Notes: generated from the letters alone by a model not told the origin. Positions 22,924 to 30,777 are shown, numbered from the stretch's first letter. The stretch: DNA of 38,531 bases from Treponema sp. (GCA_017629095.1 JAGBXW010000012.1:1-38531), one strand, 5' to 3'. Numbers and translations are program-made.

Positions 22924-23388
22924 TTAGAGGGAATCTGCAATCTTTAACAATTCCTTTCGGATAGTGGGAGCAGCCTCTGTTCTTTTGTTTTTATAAACAT
23001 CTGCAATTTCTGTAAAGAAAGTTTTTAGATTTCCATGTACAGAAGTATCATTTAAGTTTTTTTGCAAATCAGGAACAGTGAGCACCATGCCAGGTACGAT
23101 GGTATCTGGATCCAGAACTGTTTCTGAAGATGCCAGCATAATCAGGGGGAAATAATATCCATTGCCCTTTCCGTAAAATTTGTTTGCAATCTTAGAAAGG
23201 GTATCGCCAGAACGAACTTTGTATGTTTGGGCTCCCTCAAGAATCAACATCTGTTCAAAATGATGGTACACTTCTTCAAATGCCTGATTAACTTGCTCTT
23301 GCTCTTGAGGAGATGTTGGCTCTGGAGTACTTGAACATGATACCAAAAGTAACAGGATTGACACTAACAACAAAACAATCTTCTTCAT
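22924..23388 (-). CDS. LysM-domain lipoprotein
   Basis: A 154-residue predicted lipoprotein with lipobox LLVSC close to residue 18. The mature N-terminus is acidic and Gln-rich, then one LysM domain (about 57-110: YKVRSGDTLSKIANKFYG ... TIVPGMVLTVPD) and a charged C-terminal helix. It should be anchored to a membrane and bind peptidoglycan, acting as a tether. I place the start at the second of two adjacent ATG codons (23388), since AAGGAG is then six bases upstream; the first ATG (23391) would leave only three. A TATAAT lies at 23425-23430 on the same strand. Divergent from nfeD. Confidence 0.88.
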   Translation of the reverse strand: MKKIVLLLVSILLLLVSCSSTPEPTSPQEQEQVNQAFEEVYHHFEQMLILEGAQTYKVRSGDTLSKIANKFYGKGNGYYFPLIMLASSETVLDPDTIVPGMVLTVPDLQKNLNDTSVHGNLKTFFTEIADVYKNKRTEAAPTIRKELLKIADSL

Positions 23389-23465
23389 CATAAACTCCTT
23401 ATACGATAAATTCGCATTTTCTATATTATAATGGATTTTTTAATTTTGCAAGCAATTATTTTTTA

Positions 23466-23494
23466 ATGACAAAAGAAAAATAAAGTCTTATAAT
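23466..23494 (+). promoter_or_regulatory. Predicted leaderless promoter of the nfeD/SPFH operon
   Basis: ATGACA (23466-23471), a 17-base spacer and a perfect TATAAT (23489-23494). The -10 box ends six bases before the nfeD ATG at 23501 and no Shine-Dalgarno is present, so the transcript should begin at the start codon. Confidence 0.6.
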
Positions 23495-23500
23495 TATTTT

Positions 23501-23977
23501 ATGGGTTTATTATTAGAATATTTGCCTTGGTTTTGGCTCTTTCTCATGATTCTGTTTACTGTCATAGAGGTTGCAACCTTTGGACTAACAACAATTTGGT
23601 TTGCCTTGGGAGCCTTGGTGATGTTGCTTTTGTCTCCGTTACCCATTCCATTTCTCTGGCAAATTTTCGTGTTCTTGATAATTTCTGCTGTTTTGCTGAT
23701 TTTTACTCGACCTATTGCAGTAAAAAAACTGAAAGTGGGCCGTGAAAAGACAAATACAGATTCTCTTATTGGAGAAAGGGCGTTGGTTATCAAGGATATA
23801 ACGGAATTTGAAAAGGGGCTGGTGAAAGTTCATGGCATGGAATGGTCTGCACAATCAATTGACGGAAAACCAATGATTAAGGACGAAACTTGTATTATAA
23901 AACGGATAGAAGGTGTTACTGTGGTGGTAGGCCGGTGTGATTTAGAAGAGAATCAAGTGGTAGCCCCCACAAAGTAA
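23501..23977 (+). CDS. NfeD family membrane protein
   Basis: A 158-residue short-form NfeD protein (the E. coli YbbJ type, without the serine-protease domain). Two to three hydrophobic helices (about 5-65) include LPWFWLFLMILFTVIEVATF and LGALVMLLLSPLPIPFLWQI, then a C-terminal OB-fold (about 90-155: DSLIGERALVIKDI, GLVKVHGMEWSAQS). Such proteins pair with SPFH/stomatin-like partners in membrane microdomains. Here the partner gene starts 23 bases downstream. The start has no Shine-Dalgarno and follows a perfect -10 box by six bases, so it is a leaderless candidate. Confidence 0.9.
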   Translation: MGLLLEYLPWFWLFLMILFTVIEVATFGLTTIWFALGALVMLLLSPLPIPFLWQIFVFLIISAVLLIFTRPIAVKKLKVGREKTNTDSLIGERALVIKDITEFEKGLVKVHGMEWSAQSIDGKPMIKDETCIIKRIEGVTVVVGRCDLEENQVVAPTK

Positions 23978-24000
23978 TAGTATAATTATAGGAGGAGTAT

Positions 24001-24888
24001 ATGTTTTTACCCATTATTATTGCCCTGATTGTGTTCTTGCTGGCGATTATAATCAAGAATATCAGGATTGTTCCCCAGTCCCAGGCCTTTATCATTGAGC
24101 GACTTGGTGGTTATCTTGCCACATGGGGTGTCGGAATTCACGTTAAAGTTCCCCTCATTGACCGCATTGTAAACAAGGTTTCCTTGAAGGAGCGGGTATT
24201 GGATTTTCAGCCCCAGCCAGTAATCACCAAGGATAATGTTACCATGATGATTGATACTGTCATCTATTTCCAGATTACGGATCCTAAGCTCTATACCTAT
24301 GGGGTGGAAAATCCCATGAATGCCATAGAAAACCTTTCTGCCACAACCTTGCGTAATATTATCGGTGAGCTAGAGCTAGACGGCACCCTTACCAGCCGTG
24401 ACGTTATCAATACTCGCATGAGAAGTATTCTAGACGAGGCTACAGACCCCTGGGGCATTAAGGTGAACCGGGTGGAAGTAAAAAATATCATTCCTCCAGA
24501 ATCTATTCAAGAAGCCATGGAAAAGCAAATGCGGGCTGAACGAGAACGTCGTGAGTCAATCTTGATTGCAGAAGGACAAAAGCAGTCTGCCATTCTTGTG
24601 GCAGAAGGAAAGAAGGCTGCCATGATTCTTGAAGCAGAGGCAGAAAAGGAAGCTGCTATTCGTAAGGCAGAAGGTGAGGCTGAAGCTATTTTAGCCCTGC
24701 AAACAGCTACTGCAGAAGGTTTAGCTCGAATCAAGGCGGTGCAGCCAGACGAGGGGCTTATCCGTCTGCGCAGTTTGGAAGCACTGGAAAAGGTTGCCGA
24801 TGGCCAGTCCACCAAGATCATCATTCCCTCTGACTTGCAGGGCTTGGCTGGAATCGTTACCACCGCCTCCGAACTCCTAAAAAAATAG
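24001..24888 (+). CDS. SPFH/band-7 stomatin-like membrane protein (QmcA-like)
   Basis: A 295-residue protein with one N-terminal membrane segment (about 2-20) and a band-7 domain (about 25-185: VPQSQAFIIERLGGY, LKERVLDFQPQPVITKDNV, NRVEVKNIIPPESIQEAMEKQM). An Ala/Glu-rich coiled coil follows (about 175-245: ILIAEGQKQSAILVAEGKK). It probably oligomerises in the inner membrane and organises membrane quality control together with NfeD. The start has a strong AGGAGG. It is the distal gene of the nfeD pair and is closed by a terminator. Confidence 0.93.
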   Translation: MFLPIIIALIVFLLAIIIKNIRIVPQSQAFIIERLGGYLATWGVGIHVKVPLIDRIVNKVSLKERVLDFQPQPVITKDNVTMMIDTVIYFQITDPKLYTYGVENPMNAIENLSATTLRNIIGELELDGTLTSRDVINTRMRSILDEATDPWGIKVNRVEVKNIIPPESIQEAMEKQMRAERERRESILIAEGQKQSAILVAEGKKAAMILEAEAEKEAAIRKAEGEAEAILALQTATAEGLARIKAVQPDEGLIRLRSLEALEKVADGQSTKIIIPSDLQGLAGIVTTASELLKK

Positions 24889-24911
24889 CTTGGAACTTTA
24901 GGAGCAATGTG

Positions 24912-24960
24912 AACCTGCATCTTTCCTTGGTTTTTTGGAAGGGTGCAGGTTTATTTTTTT
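24912..24960 (+). terminator. Rho-independent terminator after the SPFH gene
   Basis: AACCTGCA pairs with TGCAGGTT around a loop with inner C/G pairs, then TATTTTTTT. It lies 23 bases after the stop and just before the convergent chromate-transporter gene. Confidence 0.8.
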
Positions 24961-24964
24961 CAAA

Positions 24965-25525
24965 TTATAGTACGAGCACTCCGAAAATTGCTCCGGCCAC
25001 CACCATCAGGATGGGACTAAGCTTTGTCTTGAACAAGAGGATGCAGGCTACCAGGTAAAAAATTGCTTGTGGCATGGCTACCAGTTGAAGAATAGAACCT
25101 GTTTCTTGGAAGGCTGGAAGATTTAGTATGGCAATGACAAAAACCTGTACTGCTGCCACTAATACCATACCGCTAGTGGCTGGACGCAATCCGGTAAAGG
25201 CAGCCTTTACTAAGGGCTTATCCTGGAACCGGTTGAAATATTTTGCGATGATGGTAATGATGATGAGGGAGGGGAGCACTGTGGCCACGGTGGTTGCAAT
25301 GCCACCTGTCACACCATACAGCTCGTAGCCAATGTAGGTGGCCATGTTTATGCCAATGGGACCAGGGGTGGATTCAGAGATCGCCACCATGTTATAGAAT
25401 TGTTCAGAGGATATGAGGCCACCTTCCACAATGGGACCGTACATCAAGGTAATGGCCACCAAGCCACCGCCAATGGTAAAAAGTCCCACGTAAAAGAATG
25501 TCAGCATTAATTGTAGCAATGTCAT
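24965..25525 (-). CDS. Chromate transporter family protein, second half-subunit
   Basis: A 186-residue short-chain CHR family membrane protein. The N-terminal signature is clear: FFYVGLFTIGGGLVAITLM, followed by ISESTPGPIGINMATYIGY and about five membrane helices. Short CHR proteins are encoded as pairs that make one transporter together; the partner overlaps by four bases upstream. The substrate may be chromate or another oxyanion; in anaerobes the physiological substrate is unclear. There is no Shine-Dalgarno of its own beyond AATGCTGACATT-type sequence in the partner, so translation is likely coupled. Confidence 0.9.
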   Translation of the reverse strand: MTLLQLMLTFFYVGLFTIGGGLVAITLMYGPIVEGGLISSEQFYNMVAISESTPGPIGINMATYIGYELYGVTGGIATTVATVLPSLIIITIIAKYFNRFQDKPLVKAAFTGLRPATSGMVLVAAVQVFVIAILNLPAFQETGSILQLVAMPQAIFYLVACILLFKTKLSPILMVVAGAIFGVLVL

Positions 25526-26112
25526 GATTCACCCTCCTTTTTTTCCTGGCCCTTTTTCTTTGCAGACAAGAAGGAAAAACACATGCCCAAGGTGGCACTT
25601 ACTAGGATTACCAAAATAGATTCCACACCAAAAAAATACATGGCGATAAAGGCCCCTAAAAGCAATAGGAGCCCCCAGATGTTTTTAACAGCCTTCTTGC
25701 TGAAATCCCACACGGACTTGGTTAAAAGGGCAGCCACCGCCACGTTGATTCCTGCCAAAGCTTTTTTTACCCACTGAATCTGGGAAAAATTGCTGATGCA
25801 GCTGGCAATTAAACTAATGATGATAATGGAGGGGGTCACAATTCCCGCAGTGGCAATGATGGCACCTAAAAGACCAGCCTTGTTAAAACCGATGAAGGTG
25901 GCCACATTTACCGCAATGATGCCGGGGGTTGACTGTCCAATGGCATAATAGTCCAGCATTGTTTCCTTGGTAGTCCAATTCCGTTTTTCTGCTAGCTCCC
26001 GCTCAAGCATAGGGAGCATGGCATAACCACCACCAAAGGTAACGGCTCCGATTTTGAAAAAAACGAAAAAAAGCTCCACCAAGTCTGAAATCTTGTAGTC
26101 TTTCTTTTCCAT
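25522..26112 (-). CDS. Chromate transporter family protein, first half-subunit
   Basis: A 196-residue short-chain CHR protein with about five membrane helices. Signature blocks are FFKIGAVTFGGGYAMLPML and IGQSTPGIIAVNVATFIGF, and the C-terminus is basic and cytoplasmic (SAKKKGQEKKEGES). It overlaps its partner by four bases. The two halves have opposite-looking topology signals, as expected for a heterodimer of this family. ATG 26112 has no Shine-Dalgarno, but a -35/-10 pair ends nine bases upstream, giving a predicted leader of only two or three bases. Confidence 0.9.
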   Translation of the reverse strand: MEKKDYKISDLVELFFVFFKIGAVTFGGGYAMLPMLERELAEKRNWTTKETMLDYYAIGQSTPGIIAVNVATFIGFNKAGLLGAIIATAGIVTPSIIIISLIASCISNFSQIQWVKKALAGINVAVAALLTKSVWDFSKKAVKNIWGLLLLLGAFIAMYFFGVESILVILVSATLGMCFSFLSAKKKGQEKKEGES

Positions 26113-26121
26113 AATAGCAGG

Positions 26122-26150
26122 AGTATAGCACCCCCAGTTTTTTTTTACAA
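26122..26150 (-). promoter_or_regulatory. Predicted near-leaderless promoter of the chromate-type transporter pair
   Basis: On the minus strand TTGTAA (26145-26150), a 17-base spacer and TATACT (26122-26127), nine bases before the ATG. Confidence 0.5.
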
Positions 26151-26204
26151 TCGAGGTATTTTGAATGATTTTATGTATGAAGGAAGGCGAAACAGCTGAC
26201 TAGA

Positions 26205-26233
26205 TAAAAAAAGGCAACCTTTTACGGTTGCCT
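26205..26233 (-). terminator. Rho-independent terminator of tRNA-Asn
   Basis: On the minus strand AGGCAACC and GGTTGCCT form an 8-bp stem followed by TTTTTTT, a few bases after the tRNA 3' end. Confidence 0.9.
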
Positions 26234-26236
26234 AAG

Positions 26237-26309
26237 CGCCCCCTGCTGGGCTTGAACCAGCGACACATGGATTAACAGTCCATTGCTCTACCAACTGAGC
26301 TAAGGGAGC
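26237..26309 (-). tRNA. tRNA-Asn (anticodon GTT)
   Basis: A 73-base cloverleaf on the minus strand. The acceptor stem is GCTCCCT against AGGGGGC with one T-G pair. The D arm has AGCTCAGTTGGTAGAGC, the anticodon loop reads CTGTTAA (anticodon GTT), and the T arm contains GGTTCAAGCC. The discriminator is G, normal for tRNA-Asn. The 3' CCA is not encoded. It has its own promoter and terminator. Confidence 0.97.
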
Positions 26310-26335
26310 ATCGTTCATTGCTGAACACGTTGATT

Positions 26336-26364
26336 ATAATATATGAATCAAGAAAAAATGTCAA
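26336..26364 (-). promoter_or_regulatory. Predicted promoter of tRNA-Asn
   Basis: On the minus strand a perfect TTGACA (26359-26364), a 17-base spacer and TATTAT (26336-26341), about 27 bases before the mature tRNA 5' end. Confidence 0.65.
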
Positions 26365-26414
26365 GGGAATTAAACTGAAAAAATAATTTATTGCAAAAAA
26401 AAATCAAAAAAAAA

Positions 26415-27017
26415 TTATTTTTTGCAAGAGACAAGTTCCATCGGTGTTAAAAGAAAATCAAGCGGTATATCTGTCTCCTCTGTGGGAAGTTGTTCCACAA
26501 TCTGACACTGATAGCACACGCCCATAAAAATGCAATGCTCTGGATTACATTGAGCCAAAAATCGGTCATAAAATCCCTTTCCTCTTCCTAGCCTTTGTCC
26601 TGTTCTGGTAAAAGCAAGCCCAGGAACAAGAATGAGGGTTTTGGCCGAATCTTCGTATTTTGAAAGCCCTGGAATTGGTTCTCGGATACCGTAGCTTCCC
26701 CTCACCACTTGCTGGTCGTAGGGAAGGTGATTTTTTAGCTGATAGAATTCCATTGAGTAATTGTGAGAAAATGATTTTGGCAAAAAAACCTTTTTTTCTG
26801 TTTCTAGTGCTTGAGGAATCAGTTGGTCCAAGGAAAATTCTTGTGTGAGGGATGCATAGGCTAGGATAGATTCTGAGTCTTGATACTGAGGTGATTGTAT
26901 CAGCAGGGAGAGGGCTTTGGCTTCTTCTTGTGAACAGTAATCTTCTTGTTGGCAGTGGAGAGAAAGAAGGTGTTTTATAATTTTTCTTACACGTGCTTTT
27001 TCAGAGTGCATGCCCAT
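26415..27017 (-). CDS. 5-formyltetrahydrofolate cyclo-ligase
   Basis: A 200-residue enzyme that uses ATP to convert 5-formyl-THF to 5,10-methenyl-THF, returning stored folate to the one-carbon pool. The family block LVPGLAFTRTGQRLGRGKGF followed by YDRFLA is intact (about residues 130-155), with the earlier VFLPK and the substrate region GIREP. The length is normal. ATG 27017 has no Shine-Dalgarno; a second in-frame ATG is at 27011. A -10 box ends six bases upstream, so this is another leaderless candidate. Elsewhere this gene (ygfA) is often linked to the 6S RNA gene; I found no convincing 6S RNA here. Confidence 0.92.
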   Translation of the reverse strand: MGMHSEKARVRKIIKHLLSLHCQQEDYCSQEEAKALSLLIQSPQYQDSESILAYASLTQEFSLDQLIPQALETEKKVFLPKSFSHNYSMEFYQLKNHLPYDQQVVRGSYGIREPIPGLSKYEDSAKTLILVPGLAFTRTGQRLGRGKGFYDRFLAQCNPEHCIFMGVCYQCQIVEQLPTEETDIPLDFLLTPMELVSCKK

Positions 27018-27023
27018 GAGTCT

Positions 27024-27053
27024 ATTGTACTATTTTTTATCAAAGATTTTCAA
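27024..27053 (-). promoter_or_regulatory. Predicted leaderless promoter of the cyclo-ligase gene
   Basis: On the minus strand TTGAAA (27048-27053), an 18-base spacer and TACAAT (27024-27029), six bases before the ATG. Confidence 0.5.
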
Positions 27054-27085
27054 GTTTTATGTAAAGTTCAAAATCCCCTCTCCGA

Positions 27086-27205
27086 TATTATTACTGTACG
27101 GTGGGAGGGATCCTACGGCGATAACGACATCCAGACGCCGTAAGATTTGTCTGCTGTATTTGTGTCTTGATTTGGCTTGTGGTTCTGTGACTACAAGCCA
27201 TTTTT
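27086..27205 (+). ncRNA. Candidate small RNA or 5' leader upstream of the HD-GYP gene
   Basis: The 261-bp gap between the divergent cyclo-ligase and HD-GYP genes holds a possible -10 box (TATTAT, 27086-27091; no good -35), a hairpin TACGGCG/CGCCGTA (27114-27142), a T-rich middle, and a terminator-like stem TGGCTTGT/ACAAGCCA (27173-27200) followed by five T. About 100 bases of structured, non-coding sequence ending in a terminator suggest an sRNA or attenuated leader. It matches no RNA family I can recognise. Confidence 0.3.
27173..27205 (+). terminator. Terminator-like hairpin upstream of the HD-GYP gene
   Basis: An 8-bp stem TGGCTTGT/ACAAGCCA with a 12-base loop, followed by TTTTT. It lies about 74 bases before the HD-GYP start and would end any plus-strand transcript begun further upstream. 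Confidence 0.55.
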
Positions 27206-27278
27206 ATTGTGGGATGTAGATTTTATATTTTTTTTCCGATAGAATTAAAAGGGGTATCTTATACTCAAAGGTGAAGGA

Positions 27279-28571
27279 ATGAATTCATTTAAAGTTTTGG
27301 ATCTCAAAGAAAATAATCGCTTTACTGATGACTTGTTTTTGGATAAAACTTTTCTTCTCTTAAGCCGTGGCGGAGCACTTCCTCTGGATACAATTAAGGC
27401 TCTTAAAGATTGGCAGTTTACGACCGTGTACAGTAATGGAAATTTTTCCGTTTCCGATCAGGCATTGTTAGACAGCAAAAAAAATCCTGCCCCAAGTAGA
27501 ACAAATCCCTCTCCAACTATAACAACTGTTACTGTGGATGTTTCCATGGAAGATATGGGAATACAGGATTTAGGTTCAGTTCCAAGCAAATTTCCACGAA
27601 ATGAATCTACTGATATAGAAAAACGGTATGATTTTTCTCATATTTCAGATGAAAACCGCAGGCTTGCCATTGTTCAAAACGTTTACAATGAATTTTGGGC
27701 ATTTGTTTTTGATATTTATACTCACTATGCAACACATAAAACAATTGATTTAGAATTGTTGTCCCAAAAATGCAAGGAATTGTGTATCTTTGTTAAGGCT
27801 AATCGTCGCTATGTTTTGCAGGTTCATCCGAACTGCGATAGAAATCCAAAAAATTTTTTAATTACCCATTCTCTTCGATCTACTGTTTTAGCAATTACCA
27901 TTGGGCTGCAGCTTCATATGGCCATTTCTAAGCTAAAAGATTTAGGCATTGCTTGTATTCTCCACGAAATTGGAATGATTCGTTTGCCTAGTCAATTATA
28001 CCTGTCTCGGCGAGCGCTTTCTCCTTTGGAGAAAAACTTGTTAAATACTCATCCAATTATTTCTTATACAATTCTCAAAGAAATGGATTTACCCTTGAGT
28101 GTGTGCCTTGCTGTGTTGGAGCATCACGAAAAGGAAGATGGAACAGGATATCCTCGTCATATTAAACATGATAAGATTTCATTGTATGCAAAAATTATTT
28201 CTGTCGTTTGTTCCTTTGAGGCAATTACTGCCCAGAGAACTTACAAGGAAGCTGTTAGTTCCTTCGAGGCCATGGTAGAGCTCTTGAAAAACCAGTCAAA
28301 GCAGTATGATGAGCTTGTTATCAAAGCCCTGTTGTATAGTCTTTCTCTTTTTCCTGTGGGATCTTATGTGTTCTTGTCCAACGGAAAGGTTGCTCGTGTT
28401 TCTGATGTAAATCCTGAAAATCCGAAATTTCCTATTGTTCAGTTGGTGAATGAACGGGATGAAGCTGGAAAACAGATTACGATCAAAACCAGCAATTCTG
28501 GACTCAAAATCGTGCGAGTGCTGAATAAGCAGGAACAAGCAGATATTGTAGAGGCTATAAAGACTCTGTAA
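27279..28571 (+). CDS. HD-GYP domain protein with altered metal-site residues
   Basis: A 430-residue protein with an N-terminal region (1-120, unknown, with a Pro/Thr-rich linker at 70-90) and an HD-GYP domain (about 130-345). HD-GYP proteins are cyclic di-GMP phosphodiesterases. H197 (THSLRS), H258, H282/H283 and GTGYP (288-292) are present. The HD dyad is HE (H229-E230, ILHEIGM instead of HDIGK), and the usual ADxYDA reads VCSFEA, replacing two acidic ligands (D to C, D to E). Activity may therefore be altered, or the protein may be a c-di-GMP sensor. The C-terminus has an SH3-like fold hint (VGSYVFLSNGKVARV). The start has AAGG/GAAGGA upstream. No receiver domain is present. Confidence 0.9.
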   Translation: MNSFKVLDLKENNRFTDDLFLDKTFLLLSRGGALPLDTIKALKDWQFTTVYSNGNFSVSDQALLDSKKNPAPSRTNPSPTITTVTVDVSMEDMGIQDLGSVPSKFPRNESTDIEKRYDFSHISDENRRLAIVQNVYNEFWAFVFDIYTHYATHKTIDLELLSQKCKELCIFVKANRRYVLQVHPNCDRNPKNFLITHSLRSTVLAITIGLQLHMAISKLKDLGIACILHEIGMIRLPSQLYLSRRALSPLEKNLLNTHPIISYTILKEMDLPLSVCLAVLEHHEKEDGTGYPRHIKHDKISLYAKIISVVCSFEAITAQRTYKEAVSSFEAMVELLKNQSKQYDELVIKALLYSLSLFPVGSYVFLSNGKVARVSDVNPENPKFPIVQLVNERDEAGKQITIKTSNSGLKIVRVLNKQEQADIVEAIKTL

Positions 28572-28577
28572 AAGCCC

Positions 28578-29342
28578 TTAGGAGAAAAGAAGCCGAGTAT
28601 GCTTGGCTTCTTCCTTGAATTTATCATCAATTACAGGTGGATGACTTTCAAAGTATAAAATTTGTTGTAGTTCTTCTGGAAGACGTGTTCCCCACAAGGG
28701 AATGACGTTTTCGTATTGTCGCAAAAATCCGTAGGCGAGGGGAATATTTCTGAATACGCCACCACAAAGGGGTTGCATGGCAATAAATCCGATATCCTTC
28801 TGCTCGCAAGTTTGGGCAAGCTCTATATTTAATTCTGGTGATAAGATATTCAGTGGAAGTTGCACTGTTTCGTATAAGTCGCTGGCTATGGCGATTTGAG
28901 CCAGTTCTGGAGACTCTGTTACAAAACCAATGTGTTTAATCTTTCCATTTTCTTGATATTTTCGTAATACCTTGTAAAGGTCGTCGGGGCTTTTTTCTGT
29001 GGGAACAAAGACGTCGTTTTCAATTTGATATAAATCGATATAGTCACAGTTCATGGCATCCAAGCTGGCTTCTATGTCAGCTTGCAGTGTTGCTCCATCT
29101 GGAGCCGTGGACTTGGAAGCAAGGATAATGTGTTGTCGCTGAATTGACTGGATAGCTTTACCTAAGCGAACTTCACTAAGGGGCTTATGGCGGGCAGTAT
29201 CAAAAAAATTGATACCACCCTGGTATGCCATAGTAACTAGTTCTGCAGCAGCTTCATCATTTTCCACATATTGTAAACCGTAGGCTCCAAGAGCAATACG
29301 GCTCACTAACATGTTGGCTCGTCCTAGTACCACGTATTCCAT
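28578..29342 (-). CDS. Aldo/keto reductase-like protein, short and lacking catalytic Tyr and His
   Basis: A 254-residue TIM-barrel protein of the aldo/keto reductase superfamily. Recognisable segments: MEYVVLGRANMLVSRIALGA, GGINFFDTARHKPLSEVRLG, QHIILASKSTA, CDYIDLYQIEND and GKIKHIGF. The Asp (FDTA) and Lys (ASKS) of the catalytic tetrad remain. The Tyr position has no Tyr (DTARHK), and the His of DLYQIH is Glu (QIEN). It is also about 50 residues short, so oxidoreductase chemistry is doubtful. It starts three bases after the glyQS stop with no clear Shine-Dalgarno, suggesting translational coupling. A weak hairpin AAGAAGCC/GGCTTCTT overlaps its 3' end. Confidence 0.85.
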   Translation of the reverse strand: MEYVVLGRANMLVSRIALGAYGLQYVENDEAAAELVTMAYQGGINFFDTARHKPLSEVRLGKAIQSIQRQHIILASKSTAPDGATLQADIEASLDAMNCDYIDLYQIENDVFVPTEKSPDDLYKVLRKYQENGKIKHIGFVTESPELAQIAIASDLYETVQLPLNILSPELNIELAQTCEQKDIGFIAMQPLCGGVFRNIPLAYGFLRQYENVIPLWGTRLPEELQQILYFESHPPVIDDKFKEEAKHTRLLFS

Positions 29343-29345
29343 AAA

Positions 29346-30710
29346 TTATGCCCAAGACTCCCGAGAAGGACTCTGATAGTTCTTGATTTCATCACGGAGA
29401 CGCTGAACGAGCTCACTGCGAGGTACACGAACCTGCTCCATAGAATCACGGAAACGGATGGTTACAGAGCCGTCTTCCTTAGTGTCGTGGTCAACGGTAA
29501 TACAGAATGGAGTTCCTACCTCATCTTGGCGGCGATAACGCTTTCCGATGGTTCCAGACTGGTCGTAGTCTGTTACAAAATCTTCCTTCAGCTCGTTCTG
29601 GATTTCCTTAGCCAACTCTGCCAAACCGTCCTTCTTCATCAAAGGCAACACTGCAACAGTGATTGGAGCGATTTTGGGGTGGAAGTGGAGCACGGTTCTG
29701 TAATCCTCTGGTTCACCTTCCTTGGCAACATTCTGCTCTTCATAGGCATCGCACAGGAACATGAGCAAGTTGCGGGTAAGACCAGCAGAAGTTTCAATAA
29801 TATAAGGAATATATCGTTCAGCACCATTGTCCTGATCAATGTACTGCAAGTCCTTTCCAGCATATTCGGTGTGCTGGCTCAAGTCAAAGTTGGTTCTGTT
29901 GTGGATTCCCTCCAACTCCTGGAAGCCCATGGGGAATTCATACTCAATGTCGTAGGCATCCTTGGCATAGTGGGCCAATTTGTCGTGGTGGTACCACCGT
30001 AGTTTTTCCATGCGGATACCGTACTTCTTGTAGAAGTTCCATCGCTGCTCTCTCCAGTACTGGAACCATTTGTCGTCCTCACCAGGCTTTACAAAGAACT
30101 GCATTTCCATCTGCTCGAATTCGCAGGTACGGAAGATAAAGTTTTTAGTAACAATTTCGTTACGGAAAGCCTTTCCTACCTGAGCAATTCCAAAGGGAAC
30201 CTTCATGCGATTGGACTGAACAATATTTTTGTAGTTTACATAAATACCCTGGGCTGTTTCTGGGCGCAGGTATACGATGCTGGCAGTATCTTCAGCTGGT
30301 CCAATGTGGGTCTTGAACATGAGGTTGAAAGCACGAGGCTCAGTAAGTTCGCCTCCACAGCTAGGACATTTCTTTGCGGCCAAGGCATCTTGATCCATTG
30401 TGTCGGCACGATAACGCATCTTACACTGCTTACAATCTACCAAGGGATCTGAGAAGTTTGCCACGTGGCCAGAAGCTTCCCAAACACGAGGATGCATTAA
30501 GATGGCGGCATCTAGACCTACGATATTGTCGTGGAGCTGGGTCATTTCCTTCCACCATGCGTTTTGTATATTTTTCTTTAACTCGATACCGATTGGACCG
30601 TAATCCCAGGCTCCTGCCTGTCCACCGTAAATCTCTGATGATTGGAATACAAAGCCTCGACGTTTGCATAGGCTTACAATCTTCTCCATGGTAATTTCAT
30701 GTGAATCCAT
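29346..30710 (-). CDS. glyQS: Glycine-tRNA ligase, dimeric (alpha2) type
   Basis: A 454-residue class II aminoacyl-tRNA synthetase charging tRNA-Gly. Class II motifs are visible: motif 2 [22 protein letters not shown] and motif 3 [15 protein letters not shown]-terminal [21 protein letters not shown] and a C2C2 zinc-binding stretch ([19 protein letters not shown]) are typical of the archaeal/eukaryotic-like alpha2 enzyme rather than the glyQ/glyS alpha2beta2 type. The C-terminal anticodon-binding domain is complete (about 340-445). GAGG lies about seven bases before ATG 30710. It is the promoter-proximal gene of a pair with the aldo/keto reductase-like gene. Confidence 0.97.
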   Translation of the reverse strand: MDSHEITMEKIVSLCKRRGFVFQSSEIYGGQAGAWDYGPIGIELKKNIQNAWWKEMTQLHDNIVGLDAAILMHPRVWEASGHVANFSDPLVDCKQCKMRYRADTMDQDALAAKKCPSCGGELTEPRAFNLMFKTHIGPAEDTASIVYLRPETAQGIYVNYKNIVQSNRMKVPFGIAQVGKAFRNEIVTKNFIFRTCEFEQMEMQFFVKPGEDDKWFQYWREQRWNFYKKYGIRMEKLRWYHHDKLAHYAKDAYDIEYEFPMGFQELEGIHNRTNFDLSQHTEYAGKDLQYIDQDNGAERYIPYIIETSAGLTRNLLMFLCDAYEEQNVAKEGEPEDYRTVLHFHPKIAPITVAVLPLMKKDGLAELAKEIQNELKEDFVTDYDQSGTIGKRYRRQDEVGTPFCITVDHDTKEDGSVTIRFRDSMEQVRVPRSELVQRLRDEIKNYQSPSRESWA

Positions 30711-30740
30711 AGTACAACCTCATTTAAAAAAACTTCCGTC

Positions 30741-30770
30741 ATGATATCATAAATCCCCATAACATGGCAA
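30741..30770 (-). promoter_or_regulatory. Possible glyQS promoter
   Basis: On the minus strand TTGCCA (30765-30770), an 18-base spacer and TATCAT (30741-30746), followed by a leader of about 25 bases. It is back-to-back with the META lipoprotein promoter. Confidence 0.4.
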
Positions 30771-30777
30771 CTGACTG

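Noticed and set aside
27018-27278. c-di-GMP riboswitch upstream of the HD-GYP gene, or a 6S RNA next to the cyclo-ligase
   Set aside because: The GEMM core sequences and the long bulged 6S helix are not visible; only two short hairpins are present.
28588-28611. Terminator between the HD-GYP and aldo/keto reductase-like genes
   Set aside because: The stem AAGAAGCC/GGCTTCTT is real, but it lies inside the coding end of the minus-strand gene and has no T run on either strand.
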